Source of the DNA: Caryophanales bacterium UBA5632
GTDB taxonomy: Bacteria > Bacillota_I > Bacilli_A > Izemoplasmatales > Hujiaoplasmataceae
Assembly (NCBI GenBank): GCA_002421405.1
Contig: DIJY01000105.1
Coordinates: 1-33,714 of the forward strand
Reading direction: 5' to 3'
Length of the DNA: 33,714 nucleotides
The notes under the pieces were generated by a model, which worked only from the letters and a program-made list of their open reading frames with translations, was not told the origin of the DNA and searched no databases. The position numbers and the translations under genes are program-made. Below, in pieces: positions 15,694-23,476 of the stretch (the first letter of the stretch is position 1; each line of letters opens with the position of its first letter).

Positions 15694-16290
15694 ATGATTC
15701 AAAATTCGAGTTTAAGTCATCGAATATTAGTCGCTGCACTTCAAGAGTTTGGGACGAAAGGGTACAGTTTGTCGTCAACAAACACGATTGCATTGAAGGC
15801 GGATGTATCAAAAGGAACTGTATTTAAAAAATTCAAGAGTAAAGCTGAGTTATTTTATGCGGTCTATTCGATTGAATTAGATAAGTTCTTATCTGAATAT
15901 CAAACTTTCCAAAAGGTTGTATCAAAAAATGTTTTTGAACAGATTATTGACATAATCATCTGGAAAGGGAACTACACAAGGGATCACCCTGAAGCTGCGA
16001 ATGTCCTGTTAGAAGGAATCGCAAATCCTCCCAAAGAAATAAAGGACAAACTGCTTCAATCGCTGGTCTTACTTCGTGAATTATCGATTTCATCCCTATT
16101 TTCACAGATTAACCGCGACAATTTGCGAGATGACATCTCAAAAGAAACATTTGAACGCACCCTCAATCTCGCAATCGCTGGACTTCAAGCCACCTACATT
16201 AATAAAAATGTGAATTACGAATTATTGAATTCTATAAAAGAAGAATCAATTGAGTTTTTAAAAATCATCATCCGAGGAATGGAGAAATAA
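15694..16290 (+). CDS. TetR/AcrR-family transcriptional regulator
   Basis: A 198-residue dimeric repressor. The N-terminal ~55 residues hold the TetR helix-turn-helix: ALQEFGTKGYSLSSTNTIAL followed by ADVSKGTVFKKFKSKAELF, a close match to the family pattern. The remainder is helical with no recognisable ligand motif, as usual. The TTG at 15676 opens the frame, but ATG 15694 is chosen because AAGGGTGAAA lies directly before it. The perfect palindrome at 15657-15672 between promoter and start indicates autoregulation and joint control of the exporter genes that follow with a 5-base gap. The inducer is unknown; it is probably the compound exported. Confidence 0.93.
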   Translation: MIQNSSLSHRILVAALQEFGTKGYSLSSTNTIALKADVSKGTVFKKFKSKAELFYAVYSIELDKFLSEYQTFQKVVSKNVFEQIIDIIIWKGNYTRDHPEAANVLLEGIANPPKEIKDKLLQSLVLLRELSISSLFSQINRDNLRDDISKETFERTLNLAIAGLQATYINKNVNYELLNSIKEESIEFLKIIIRGMEK

Positions 16291-16295
16291 CAACG

Positions 16296-17159
16296 ATGTC
16301 TTATCTATTCGAAGTCAAAGATTTGTGTTTCAAATATCCAAAGCATCACGAGGATACAATAAAATCAATCTCATTTTCAGTGGAAAAAGGTATTATTTTT
16401 GGTCTTTTAGGTCCTTCTGGAGCCGGAAAATCAACCACTCAAAAAATCTTAACAAAATTATTAACCGGCTATAGTGGAAGCATTCTTTATAATGGACAAG
16501 ATTTAAATTCATATAACAAAAGTTACTATGAAAATATCGGTGTTGGTTTTGAAATGCCAGTTCATTTCAATAAACTGACTGCCATGGAAAATTTAGATTA
16601 TTTTGCCGGGCTTTATAAAACAACCCTCAATTACGAAGAACTTCTTCGGAGGGTTGGTTTATATGAGGCGAAAGATCAAATGGTCGGCGAATTTTCTAAG
16701 GGAATGAAAATTCGACTCAATTTTGTCCGTGCGCTTATTAACAATCCTGATGTACTGTTTTTAGATGAACCGACCAATGGGCTAGATCCAAAAAATGCAA
16801 AAGTCATTAAAGACATTATTCACGAATTGAAAGAACAAGGTAAAACAATCTTTATTACCACTCACTTAATGGGTGACGTTGAACAATTATGTGATAAGGT
16901 TGTATTCATTACAAAAGGTAAAATAAGCGACGTATCAACGCCTCGAGAATTAAAACTTAAACATGGAAAAAAAGAGATATATGTAGAATATCTCGATGGG
17001 AATACAAGAAAAAAGGACACTTTTTCTTTACAAAACATCGGAACGGATCAAGCCTTTTTAGATTTAATCAAAAATTACGATGTAGAAACCATTCATAGCG
17101 GTGAAACGTCGATGGAAGATATTTTCATCAAAGTGACGGGTGAAGAGAAGTATGAGTAG
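16296..17159 (+). CDS. ABC transporter ATP-binding protein (ABC-2 exporter type)
   Basis: The cytoplasmic ATPase of an exporter. The 287 residues show the Walker A loop GPSGAGKST (39-47), the Q-loop region after it, a signature motif FSKGM (133-137, the variant usual for ABC-2 exporters instead of LSGGQ), Walker B VLFLDEP (153-159) with the following NGLDP D-loop, and the switch histidine in TTHLMGD. A C-terminal extension of about 70 residues after VVFITKGKI is typical of drug or bacteriocin exporters such as the CcmA-type group. GGAG (16281-16284) precedes ATG 16296 at a long spacing. Its 3' end overlaps the first permease by eight bases, so they are translated together. Confidence 0.94.
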   Translation: MSYLFEVKDLCFKYPKHHEDTIKSISFSVEKGIIFGLLGPSGAGKSTTQKILTKLLTGYSGSILYNGQDLNSYNKSYYENIGVGFEMPVHFNKLTAMENLDYFAGLYKTTLNYEELLRRVGLYEAKDQMVGEFSKGMKIRLNFVRALINNPDVLFLDEPTNGLDPKNAKVIKDIIHELKEQGKTIFITTHLMGDVEQLCDKVVFITKGKISDVSTPRELKLKHGKKEIYVEYLDGNTRKKDTFSLQNIGTDQAFLDLIKNYDVETIHSGETSMEDIFIKVTGEEKYE

Positions 17160-17868
17160 CTTACTCCATCTTGTGAAAGGTGAAATTATCCGTTTGTTTA
17201 AGTATAAAATTGTTTTTTTTGGTATTTTAGTCTCCCTGATCTGGTTATTAGTGATTGGTTTTCAAACCCCAGAACAAGCTCTAGCAATCATACCGCTGAT
17301 GATTGTCACAGACTCAGGACTCATGGCCATTATTTTGATTGGCGCGAGTTTCTATTTTGAAAAACAAGAGAATACTGTCAAATCTTTATTAGTTTCTCCT
17401 GTTTCGCTTGTTCAAGTCATGATAGCAAAAATCTTCTCGGCCATCTTTACTGCTTTTATTTCGCTTGTAATCGTGGTAGGATTTGCAGTGATTTATCATG
17501 AAATCGACGTTCAAATTCTAAAATTATTACTTTTTATGTTTTCAATTGTGATTAGTCATACCGCAATTGGATATATCTTGATTTTGAGAAGCAAAGATTT
17601 TATGTCGATGCTTGTAAAATATGCTGGTCTCATGCTTCTTTTTTATACACCAACATTATTACTCGCATTAGAAATAGTTTCAAATGATTTTGAGATATTA
17701 GCATTCATCTCACCGAGTTATTCAGGAGAATTTCTAATTAAGAGTGCATTTGTTCAATTAGGCACTTTCAAACAAGTCATCGCTTTTGTATACTTGATGG
17801 GTTTAGGCCTTGGCATCTATGGGGGTTATGTTTATACTAAATTTAAGAAAGTCGCTATTGAGGGGTGA
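17152..17868 (+). CDS. ABC-2 type permease, first subunit
   Basis: A 238-residue membrane protein with about six hydrophobic segments (near 20-38, 50-72, 94-120, 128-146, 160-178 and 212-232). The layout, with a large N-terminal helix after a short basic segment (HLVKGEIIRLFKYKIVFFG) and the ESFYFEKQENT-like loop (IGASFYFEKQENTVKSLLVSP), is typical of ABC-2 permeases linked to fluoroquinolone or similar exporters. That substrate is not established here. The start is either ATG 17152 or GTG 17140; the ATG is preferred since GGGTGAAGAG lies before it. It overlaps the ATPase gene at one end and is followed by the second permease with a 5-base gap, so the transporter is probably a heteromer of two permeases and two ATPases. 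Confidence 0.88.
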   Translation: MSSLLHLVKGEIIRLFKYKIVFFGILVSLIWLLVIGFQTPEQALAIIPLMIVTDSGLMAIILIGASFYFEKQENTVKSLLVSPVSLVQVMIAKIFSAIFTAFISLVIVVGFAVIYHEIDVQILKLLLFMFSIVISHTAIGYILILRSKDFMSMLVKYAGLMLLFYTPTLLLALEIVSNDFEILAFISPSYSGEFLIKSAFVQLGTFKQVIAFVYLMGLGLGIYGGYVYTKFKKVAIEG

Positions 17869-17873
17869 TAACC

Positions 17874-18674
17874 ATGAAAAAATATTTAAGTTTAGTTAAA
17901 TACGAATTTAAAACCATTGTTAAAGACCTCATGAATCTGTTTATTTTGCTTTATCCGGTTTTAATGTTATTTATTTGTGGATTTTTACTTCCAGCAATCG
18001 TTCAAAGAACAAGCCCATCAGATCCGAATGCTCAAGCACTTGTTTTACTCATAGGATTTGTGATGTTGATCTCTATTGGCGGTTTTATGATGGGGGCAAT
18101 GCTCGGCTTTTCTTTTCTCGACAATCGTGATGAGAATACGCTATTAAATATCGCTGCTTCACCTGTCACGGTTTCAGGATATGCAACTTTTAAAATCATC
18201 TATACTTATATCTTAGCAATACTTGGAAATATCTTTATGGTGGGTGGATTAAAATTATTAGCCAGTGAAAGTTATGTTGTCAATTATGGTGGAATTACCG
18301 TTGGACTGCTCGATAATATTACGTATGGGCATATCATTATTTTTGCCTTGGTATCGGGGTTAATCGTCCCCTGTATCGCTTTAGTCTTAGGAGCACTTGC
18401 GAAGAATAAGATTGAAGGATTCGCAATGATTAAAGGTGGCGGATTAATCGTGATGATTCCCATGCTAATTTTGCTAGAGTCATTCCAAGATGCAAAACAA
18501 TATATATTTGGTATTTTTCCTAATTTTTGGCCGATGAAAGCAGTATTAAATCTTGTTTTAGGAACTCAAAATGCAGCAAATATGAACTTTTGGCTTTACA
18601 TGCTCATAGGAGCAATTTATCCAATATTTCTCGGTATTTTAGCTTTAAAAATGTTTATCAAAAAATTAACTTAA
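17874..18674 (+). CDS. ABC-2 type permease, second subunit
   Basis: A 266-residue integral membrane protein with six hydrophobic segments (about 20-45, 58-82, 104-130, 150-170, 176-200 and 236-260). The conserved region GAMLGFSFLDNRDENTLLNI is equivalent to the FEKQENT loop of the first permease and marks an ABC-2 fold, but otherwise the two permeases are divergent. ATG 17874 is chosen because AGGGG (17861-17865) lies eight bases before it; GTG 17865 opens the frame but overlaps that ribosome site. It forms the second half of a heteromeric exporter under the TetR regulator, and is followed 16 bases later by a microprotein gene. Confidence 0.88.
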   Translation: MKKYLSLVKYEFKTIVKDLMNLFILLYPVLMLFICGFLLPAIVQRTSPSDPNAQALVLLIGFVMLISIGGFMMGAMLGFSFLDNRDENTLLNIAASPVTVSGYATFKIIYTYILAILGNIFMVGGLKLLASESYVVNYGGITVGLLDNITYGHIIIFALVSGLIVPCIALVLGALAKNKIEGFAMIKGGGLIVMIPMLILLESFQDAKQYIFGIFPNFWPMKAVLNLVLGTQNAANMNFWLYMLIGAIYPIFLGILALKMFIKKLT

Positions 18675-18690
18675 CAAAGGAGGCATTAAA

Positions 18691-18816
18691 ATGGATTGGT
18701 ACTGGTGGGTCTTGATTGGTGTTGGGCTTGTGGCAATAGGTTATTTGAAATTAAAACTTTTCAATAAGATTGTAAAAAAACCAAAAGATAAGTCACAACA
18801 CGAAGAAGAAGACTAG
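18691..18816 (+). CDS. 41-residue single-helix membrane microprotein
   Basis: This short gene has a very good ribosome site, AAAGGAGG (18676-18683), seven bases before the ATG. The protein starts MDWYWWVLIGVGLVAIGYL, one membrane-spanning helix opened by aromatic residues, followed by a basic stretch (KLKLFNKIVKKPKDK) and a short acidic end (EEED). All four residues of the Trp-rich start use TGG or TAC codons. It sits 16 bases after the second permease and directly before the unit's terminator, so it belongs to the TetR-exporter operon. It may stabilise or regulate the transporter, as small membrane proteins often do, but I recognise no family. A longer frame starting at 18527 in another phase is not real. 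Confidence 0.75.
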   Translation: MDWYWWVLIGVGLVAIGYLKLKLFNKIVKKPKDKSQHEEED

Positions 18817-18828
18817 ACATAACAAAAG

Positions 18829-18854
18829 AAAGCAGTGGTTTCGCTGCTTTTTTT
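18829..18854 (+). terminator. Terminator of the TetR-ABC exporter unit
   Basis: AAAGCAG (18829-18835), an 8-base loop, CTGCTTT (18844-18850) and a T-run to 18854. The 7 bp stem lies 12 bases after the microprotein stop. Confidence 0.85.
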
Positions 18855-18862
18855 GATTTTGG

Positions 18863-18891
18863 TTGACTACAACCATGAAAGAGACTACAAT
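18863..18891 (+). promoter_or_regulatory. Promoter of the lipoprotein gene
   Basis: TTGACT (18863-18868), 17 bp spacer, TACAAT (18886-18891): five of six matches in each box. It starts nine bases after the preceding terminator, so the lipoprotein gene is an independent unit. Confidence 0.82.
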
Positions 18892-18925
18892 GAAATTAAG
18901 TAATAATACTTAAGGAGATATTAAA

Positions 18926-19348
18926 ATGAAAAGATTTTTATCGGTTGCAATGGTTTTATGTTTAGTTTTTATCTTATTCGGATGTGTTAATTTCGACAAC
19001 ATCAAATCTGATTTTGAAGAAGCAAATTATACTTATTCACAAGATGGTAGTTCATGGATTTCTGGTTTATTAACTGGATTTGAAGAAGAAGGAATAACCA
19101 TTAAAGTTCATGTCTTTACAAGAGGCCTTAATACTGCAATTGTTTTAGAATTTGACGCAGAAAAAGAAATGAGAAAACAACTTGAAGAGAATGAGACACT
19201 CATTAATTTAATTGCAGATTTAGATGATGCAAAGTTGGTGAGAGGAAACTTCTTATTAATTCCAATCTCATTGACGACAGAGGGTAAAGATGAAATGATT
19301 GAAATCTTCAATGGCAAATACGAATCAGATCTTAACTATAAAGAATAA
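18926..19348 (+). CDS. Small predicted lipoprotein, unknown function
   Basis: The 140-residue protein starts MKRFLSVAMVLCLVFILFGC, a lipoprotein signal peptide: two basic residues, a hydrophobic stretch and a lipobox ending in Cys20. The lipobox reads LFGC, with Phe at -2, which is less usual than Ala or Ser but tolerated. The mature part of about 120 residues has a strand-rich pattern and charged helices (EFDAEKEMRKQLEENETL), with no motif I recognise. AAGGAGA precedes the ATG with good spacing, and the gene has its own strong promoter and terminator. LspA in this window would process it. It would sit on the outer face of the cytoplasmic membrane. Expression from a near-consensus promoter suggests it is abundant. 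Confidence 0.8.
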   Translation: MKRFLSVAMVLCLVFILFGCVNFDNIKSDFEEANYTYSQDGSSWISGLLTGFEEEGITIKVHVFTRGLNTAIVLEFDAEKEMRKQLEENETLINLIADLDDAKLVRGNFLLIPISLTTEGKDEMIEIFNGKYESDLNYKE

Positions 19349-19354
19349 AATAAT

Positions 19355-19388
19355 AAACGATGGCTTGATTTCAAGTCATCGTTTTTTT
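19355..19388. terminator. Bidirectional terminator between the lipoprotein gene and sodA
   Basis: AACGATGGCTTGA (19356-19368) pairs with TCAAGTCATCGTT (19371-19383) in a 13 bp stem containing one G-U pair. On the plus strand a run of T follows. On the minus strand the A-rich left flank gives a weaker T-tract. It lies between two convergent genes and could serve both. Confidence 0.88.
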
Positions 19389-19396
19389 TAATTAGG

Positions 19397-20005
19397 TTAT
19401 TTCGCTTTTTTGTAAAGTTCGTTAACAACGTCCCAGTTTACAACATTAAAGAAAGCATTGATGTATTCTGGTCTCCGGTTTTGGTATTTTAAATAATAAG
19501 CATGTTCCCAAACATCGAGACCAAGAATGGGTTTTCCATATGCAAATACCGGATCTTGATTCGGCGTTGAAACAATTTCTAAACGGTTGTGTTTATTGAC
19601 AATTAGCCAAGCCCAACCAGATCCAAAGCGTGTCTTCGCTGCGTTCGCAAACAATTCTTTAAAAGTGTCAAATGATCCAAACGTTGTATCAATGTCATCT
19701 TTCAAAACACCTTTTGGCAGTGCTCCATGATTAATTTTCAATAATGTCCAGAACAATGAATGGTTGTAATGCCCACCACCATTGTTTTTAACTGCAGTTT
19801 GAATGTCTGAGGGAAGCGTCTCGAGATTGATTAACAAATCTTCTAAGCTTGTGTTGTACAATTCTGGATGCTTGTCTAGAGCACCATTAAGATTGTCAAC
19901 GTAGGCCTGATGATGTTTCGAGTGATGAATCGTCATCGTCATTTCATCGATAAATGGTTCAAGGGCATTATAGCCGTAATTAAGTGTCGGTAATGTATGT
20001 TTCAT
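19397..20005 (-). CDS. sodA: Superoxide dismutase, Mn/Fe type
   Basis: This cytosolic enzyme converts superoxide to oxygen and hydrogen peroxide. The 202-residue length is typical. The four metal ligands are all present: His27 (in TIHHSKHHQAYV), His82 (GGHYNHSLFW), Asp164 and His168 (GLDVWEHAYYLKYQNRRPEY). The GGGHYNHSLFW form and the Gln150 preceding DP, equivalent to the outer-sphere glutamine of manganese enzymes, favour manganese over iron, though cambialistic use is possible. AGGAGG lies just upstream of the minus-strand ATG. The gene is alone: a terminator of rnhC lies upstream and a bidirectional terminator downstream. Its presence suggests exposure to oxygen. The 107-base upstream region holds repeats that may be operator sites. 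Confidence 0.96.
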   Translation of the reverse strand: MKHTLPTLNYGYNALEPFIDEMTMTIHHSKHHQAYVDNLNGALDKHPELYNTSLEDLLINLETLPSDIQTAVKNNGGGHYNHSLFWTLLKINHGALPKGVLKDDIDTTFGSFDTFKELFANAAKTRFGSGWAWLIVNKHNRLEIVSTPNQDPVFAYGKPILGLDVWEHAYYLKYQNRRPEYINAFFNVVNWDVVNELYKKAK

Positions 20006-20042
20006 AATTTAAATCCTCCTAATATATTTGTGATTTATACCT

Positions 20043-20104
20043 TAATCTAACACGAATTTATCGGCAATGCAAATCATATGCATTAAAAGTTAGGGTAATC
20101 TAAC
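20043..20104. repeat. Repeats in the sodA upstream region
   Basis: TAATCTAAC occurs twice in direct orientation, at 20043-20051 and 20096-20104, 53 bases apart (about five helical turns). Between them lies an inverted repeat AATGCA-AATCATA-TGCATT (20066-20084). GTTAG and CTAAC (20089-20104) also form a short inverted repeat. These surround a candidate minus-strand promoter (TTGCAT, 17 bp, TAGATT). Binding by a redox or metal regulator is possible, but no known Fur, PerR or MntR box matches. Confidence 0.45.
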
Positions 20105-20112
20105 TATTATTT

Positions 20113-20141
20113 AAAAAAACACCCTTTTCAAAAGAAAAGGG
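20113..20141 (-). terminator. rnhC terminator
   Basis: Read on the minus strand: CCCTTTTC, loop TTTT, GAAAAGGG (plus-strand 20122-20141), then a T-run from the A-tract at 20113-20119. An 8 bp stem, 11 bases after the rnhC stop. Confidence 0.88.
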
Positions 20142-20152
20142 CTGATAATGTC

Positions 20153-21076
20153 TTATTTATTAACGATTCTATCGAGATTTTTAAAATTCATTTTGGCTAC
20201 TTTTGGTAAAAAATCAATCCCTTTTTTGATGACGATGACTTTTCCGATCACATCGACACCAGGACCGGCTCCATAGGGTAAAACTAAACCTGCCATTTTG
20301 TTTAATTCTTCCATGCAAGTAATGAAAGTGTATCTCGCTATGATGCTCGCAGCAGCAACGCTTAAGTGAATACTTTCAGCTTTTTCCATGAAAGTAATAT
20401 TTTGATAGGTATCAATCGCATTTAAGTATTCAAAATACAATTTGGGGCTGCAAAACTGATCTAAAATGACATATTCAATGGGGTCTTTGACAAGTTTAAT
20501 ACATTTTTTGATTGCGTGATTATGTAAATAAGCTTTAATTTTATTCATATTGAAACCTTGTCTCGTCAGGTCATTAAACTTTGGGTTATCAGTAACAAGT
20601 ACAACATTTGGAATCATCGATTTCAATTTAGGAGCGATCGACACCATGTATTCATCTGTCATGAGTTTTGAATCTCTAATTTTCATTTGTTCTAAAGCGG
20701 GAATCATCGATTTTGGAACGAAAGTTGTCGCAACGACAACAGGACCAAAAAAGTCACCAGTTCCAACTTCATCAGAACCAATTGAAGATGAAAAATACAG
20801 TGTGGTATTTGAAATATCATTTTGAATTATATTAGTAGGCTTGCTTTCGCTTTCTGTTTTACATTCAAAGCCAATGATCTCAGACCACATGAGGTAGTCT
20901 TCATAGGCGTTTTTCCCTTGTAGCATTGCCTTCATCGTATTGTAAAGTGTTAAGGTCACATCCTCGTTTTTTAAAATCATCAGAATGCGCGAATCGACGG
21001 GAATTTCCGGTTGTACTCCATAGTGTTCTAAAAAGAGGTCAATATCACCTTTTTTAAAGGTAAATACATAGTTCAT
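20153..21076 (-). CDS. rnhC: Ribonuclease HIII
   Basis: RNase HIII cuts the RNA strand of RNA-DNA hybrids. The 307 residues comprise an N-terminal TBP-like domain of about 90 residues, which marks HIII as distinct from HII, and the catalytic domain with SIGSDEVGTGDFFGP (Asp102 and Glu103 of the DEDE-type metal site), RDSKLMTD and the later VSVAAA-like stretch (HLSVAAASIIARY) that aligns the third acid. GTG 21106 opens the frame, but ATG 21076 is chosen: it gives the normal HIII beginning MNYVFTFKKG and GATGTGAG lies before it. It is transcribed divergently from mutS2, as rnhC is relative to the mutS2 cluster in Bacillus. A terminator follows at once, separating it from sodA. Confidence 0.95.
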   Translation of the reverse strand: MNYVFTFKKGDIDLFLEHYGVQPEIPVDSRILMILKNEDVTLTLYNTMKAMLQGKNAYEDYLMWSEIIGFECKTESESKPTNIIQNDISNTTLYFSSSIGSDEVGTGDFFGPVVVATTFVPKSMIPALEQMKIRDSKLMTDEYMVSIAPKLKSMIPNVVLVTDNPKFNDLTRQGFNMNKIKAYLHNHAIKKCIKLVKDPIEYVILDQFCSPKLYFEYLNAIDTYQNITFMEKAESIHLSVAAASIIARYTFITCMEELNKMAGLVLPYGAGPGVDVIGKVIVIKKGIDFLPKVAKMNFKNLDRIVNK

Positions 21077-21091
21077 AATCTCACATCCCGG

Positions 21092-21121
21092 GTTACATTT
21101 TACCACACTCTATGATAGAAT
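21092..21121. promoter_or_regulatory. Overlapping divergent promoters of rnhC and mutS2 (candidate)
   Basis: On the minus strand TAAAAT (21102-21097) preceded by TGG is an extended -10 candidate for rnhC, with weak TTATCT at 17 bp. On the plus strand GTTACA (21092-21097) and TAGAAT (21116-21121), 18 bp apart, are candidates for mutS2. Both fits are moderate, and the whole intergenic region is only 70 bases. Confidence 0.4.
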
Positions 21122-21146
21122 AGAAGATAAAGACGGGTGAAAAAAT

Positions 21147-23462
21147 ATGATGTTTAATCAAACCGTGCTTGAATTTCCAAAGATTTTAGCACAAATAAGA
21201 AATTTTGCCGCAACAGATTTAGGAAAAATCAGGGTCATGGCTTTAGAAGCTACAAACGATCAAGAGCAAATTAAAATTTGGCTGGAAGAAACATTTGAAG
21301 CGAAAATCATGATTCAACGTTACGATTCATCGCCGATGGGCGGTGTTTTAAACGTAGCCGAATGTATCAAACGCGCAAGTCTCGGTTCAACCTTATCGAT
21401 TGAAGATTTACTGAGAGTTGTTTCTTTAGTTGAAGCGGTTGCGAGTAATCAAAGATATATTCGTAAAATCCGTCAACTTGAAATACCGTCGTTAACACTA
21501 AACCATTATTATGATGATTTAGTTTCACTTTCGATCATCAAAACGGAAATCGATAAATGTATCGATGTAAAAGGACAGGTTTATGATGACGCTTCTGAAG
21601 AACTTTCATCGGTTCGAAAAAAATTGTCAGTCAGTCATAAACGTGTAACTGAAAAAATGGAAAGCCTTCTAAAAAGCGAAAGTCAAAAATTAACTGATAG
21701 CATCATTACCATTCGCAATAACCGATTGGTTTTACCGGTCAAAGCCGAATTCAAAAATAGTTTTAAAGGCATTATGCATGATCAATCAAGTTCGAGAGAA
21801 ACGGTCTTCATCGAACCAATGAGTTGTGTTGAAATCAACAATTTAATCCAAACACTGTATTTACAAGAAAACGAAGCGATTGAAAAGATTCTAGCAAGAT
21901 TATCCGGCATTGTTGGCGAAAATTCAGAGGCTTTAACGAGCAATTTTAATATATTAACAAACCTTGATGTCATTTTTGCAAAAGCAAAATACGCAATTTC
22001 AACCGATTCAACAAAACCGGATATCACCGATAAAAATATCCACCTCATAAAAGCACGGCATCCGCTAATCCCAAGAGAATCCGTTGTATCAAATACCATT
22101 CATTTTGGAAATTATCATTCGATTATTATTACCGGTCCGAATACGGGAGGAAAAACCGTTGCCTTAAAACTTCTTGGGCTTCTATCTATCATGGTACAAT
22201 CTGGACTTTTAATCCCAGTCGATGAAGGTTCAAAAACTAGGGTGTTCTCAAATGTATTTGCTGATATCGGCGATGAACAATCCATTGAACAGTCCTTATC
22301 TACTTTTTCTAGTCATATCACAAAGATTATTAAAATTCTTGAGTTGGTTGACTCACAATCCCTTGTTTTGCTTGACGAACTTGGTTCAGGAACTGACCCA
22401 AAAGAAGGTGCTTCACTAGCTATATCTATCATGGACTACCTTCGAATGAAAAAAGCATATACGATGGTAACAACCCATTACCCCGAAATGAAATTATATG
22501 CATTCAATCTAGATGACACCGTCAATGCATCGGTTGAATTTGATATCGATACCTTAAAACCGACTTACAAACTCCAAATTGGGACACCAGGCACCTCAAA
22601 CGCACTTGAAATAGCGACAAGATTAGGTTTAAGAAGCGATATTATTGAACATGCAAAAAAAGTCTCATTGTCTTTTGATAATGAGACAACGATTTTGATG
22701 AAGAAATTAGAAATTCAAAGCATTGAATTAAATCAAGAGATAGATGACTATAAATCTAAAAAGACTGCATTAGAATTGCGAAATCAAGAAATACAAAAAA
22801 CGCTTGATCAAACGAAAGCGGAACAAAATAAAGCCTATAAAGAACTCGAAAAATTCAAGGCTGAAATCATAGAGAAAACCAAAGAAGAAGCGATGGCTTT
22901 AATTCAAGAACTTGATCAGATGCGCAAACAAGAAAACTTCAAAGAACATGAGTTAGCCAAACTTAAACACGATGTTAAGAATCTTGGATCTGACCCGATT
23001 TTAATGAAAAAAATTAATCAAAAAAAGATTAGTGTTGGTGATATTGTGACTGTCATTCCTTATCAAAAACAAGGGATTGTCATGAAACTATCTGGAACGA
23101 ATAAATTTGAAGTACAAATGGGTATTTTATCTTCCGTGTTTTCAGAGGATCAATTAGAGTTTTCAGATCGTAAATCAGCTGATCAAAAAGTGAAAGTGTC
23201 TGTTACTCGTTCTAGTAATACAAAAATTGAATTGGATTTAAGAGGAATGAGATATGAAGAAGCCATGATAGCTTTAGAAAAACATATCGATGATTGTCTG
23301 ATTAACAATTTAGAATTTACTTATATTATCCACGGATACGGTACGGGCGCTTTAAGAAAAGGCGTTCAAGAACTGATTCGAAAGAATAAACAAATCAAAT
23401 CTTCTCGTGTTGGTGGCGAAGGTGAAGGCGGTTCGGGTGTTACGGTATTATATTTCAAATAA
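21147..23462 (+). CDS. mutS2: MutS2 protein with C-terminal Smr nuclease domain
   Basis: MutS2 acts on branched DNA and stalled ribosomes rather than in classical mismatch repair; it lacks the N-terminal mismatch-recognition domains. The 771-residue protein starts with core helical domains, has RETVFIEP, then the ATPase with TGPNTGGKTVALKLLG (329-344), the signature IGDEQSIEQSLSTFSSH, Walker B LVLLDELGSGTDP and TTHYPEMK. A coiled coil rich in Glu, Lys and Gln spans about 510-610. An OB-like KOW segment follows (KISVGDIVTVIPY), and the Smr domain from about 695 has LDLRGMRYEEA and HGYGTGALRKGVQ, the endonuclease site. Either ATG of ATGATG can start it; GGGTGA is upstream. trxA follows 14 bases later. 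Confidence 0.96.
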   Translation: MMFNQTVLEFPKILAQIRNFAATDLGKIRVMALEATNDQEQIKIWLEETFEAKIMIQRYDSSPMGGVLNVAECIKRASLGSTLSIEDLLRVVSLVEAVASNQRYIRKIRQLEIPSLTLNHYYDDLVSLSIIKTEIDKCIDVKGQVYDDASEELSSVRKKLSVSHKRVTEKMESLLKSESQKLTDSIITIRNNRLVLPVKAEFKNSFKGIMHDQSSSRETVFIEPMSCVEINNLIQTLYLQENEAIEKILARLSGIVGENSEALTSNFNILTNLDVIFAKAKYAISTDSTKPDITDKNIHLIKARHPLIPRESVVSNTIHFGNYHSIIITGPNTGGKTVALKLLGLLSIMVQSGLLIPVDEGSKTRVFSNVFADIGDEQSIEQSLSTFSSHITKIIKILELVDSQSLVLLDELGSGTDPKEGASLAISIMDYLRMKKAYTMVTTHYPEMKLYAFNLDDTVNASVEFDIDTLKPTYKLQIGTPGTSNALEIATRLGLRSDIIEHAKKVSLSFDNETTILMKKLEIQSIELNQEIDDYKSKKTALELRNQEIQKTLDQTKAEQNKAYKELEKFKAEIIEKTKEEAMALIQELDQMRKQENFKEHELAKLKHDVKNLGSDPILMKKINQKKISVGDIVTVIPYQKQGIVMKLSGTNKFEVQMGILSSVFSEDQLEFSDRKSADQKVKVSVTRSSNTKIELDLRGMRYEEAMIALEKHIDDCLINNLEFTYIIHGYGTGALRKGVQELIRKNKQIKSSRVGGEGEGGSGVTVLYFK

Positions 23463-23476
23463 GAGGGATATTGAAT

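Noticed and set aside
15639..15827. Plus-strand 62-codon frame across the TetR promoter
   Set aside because: It overlaps the operator and the real TetR frame; the encoded peptide has no support.
18527..18715. Plus-strand 62-codon frame spanning the end of the second permease
   Set aside because: Conflicts with both the permease and the better-supported 41-residue microprotein, which has AAAGGAGG upstream.
21782..22099. Minus-strand frame of 105 codons inside mutS2
   Set aside because: Fully within the mutS2 ATPase region, no ribosome site and no recognisable protein; a shadow of the real gene.
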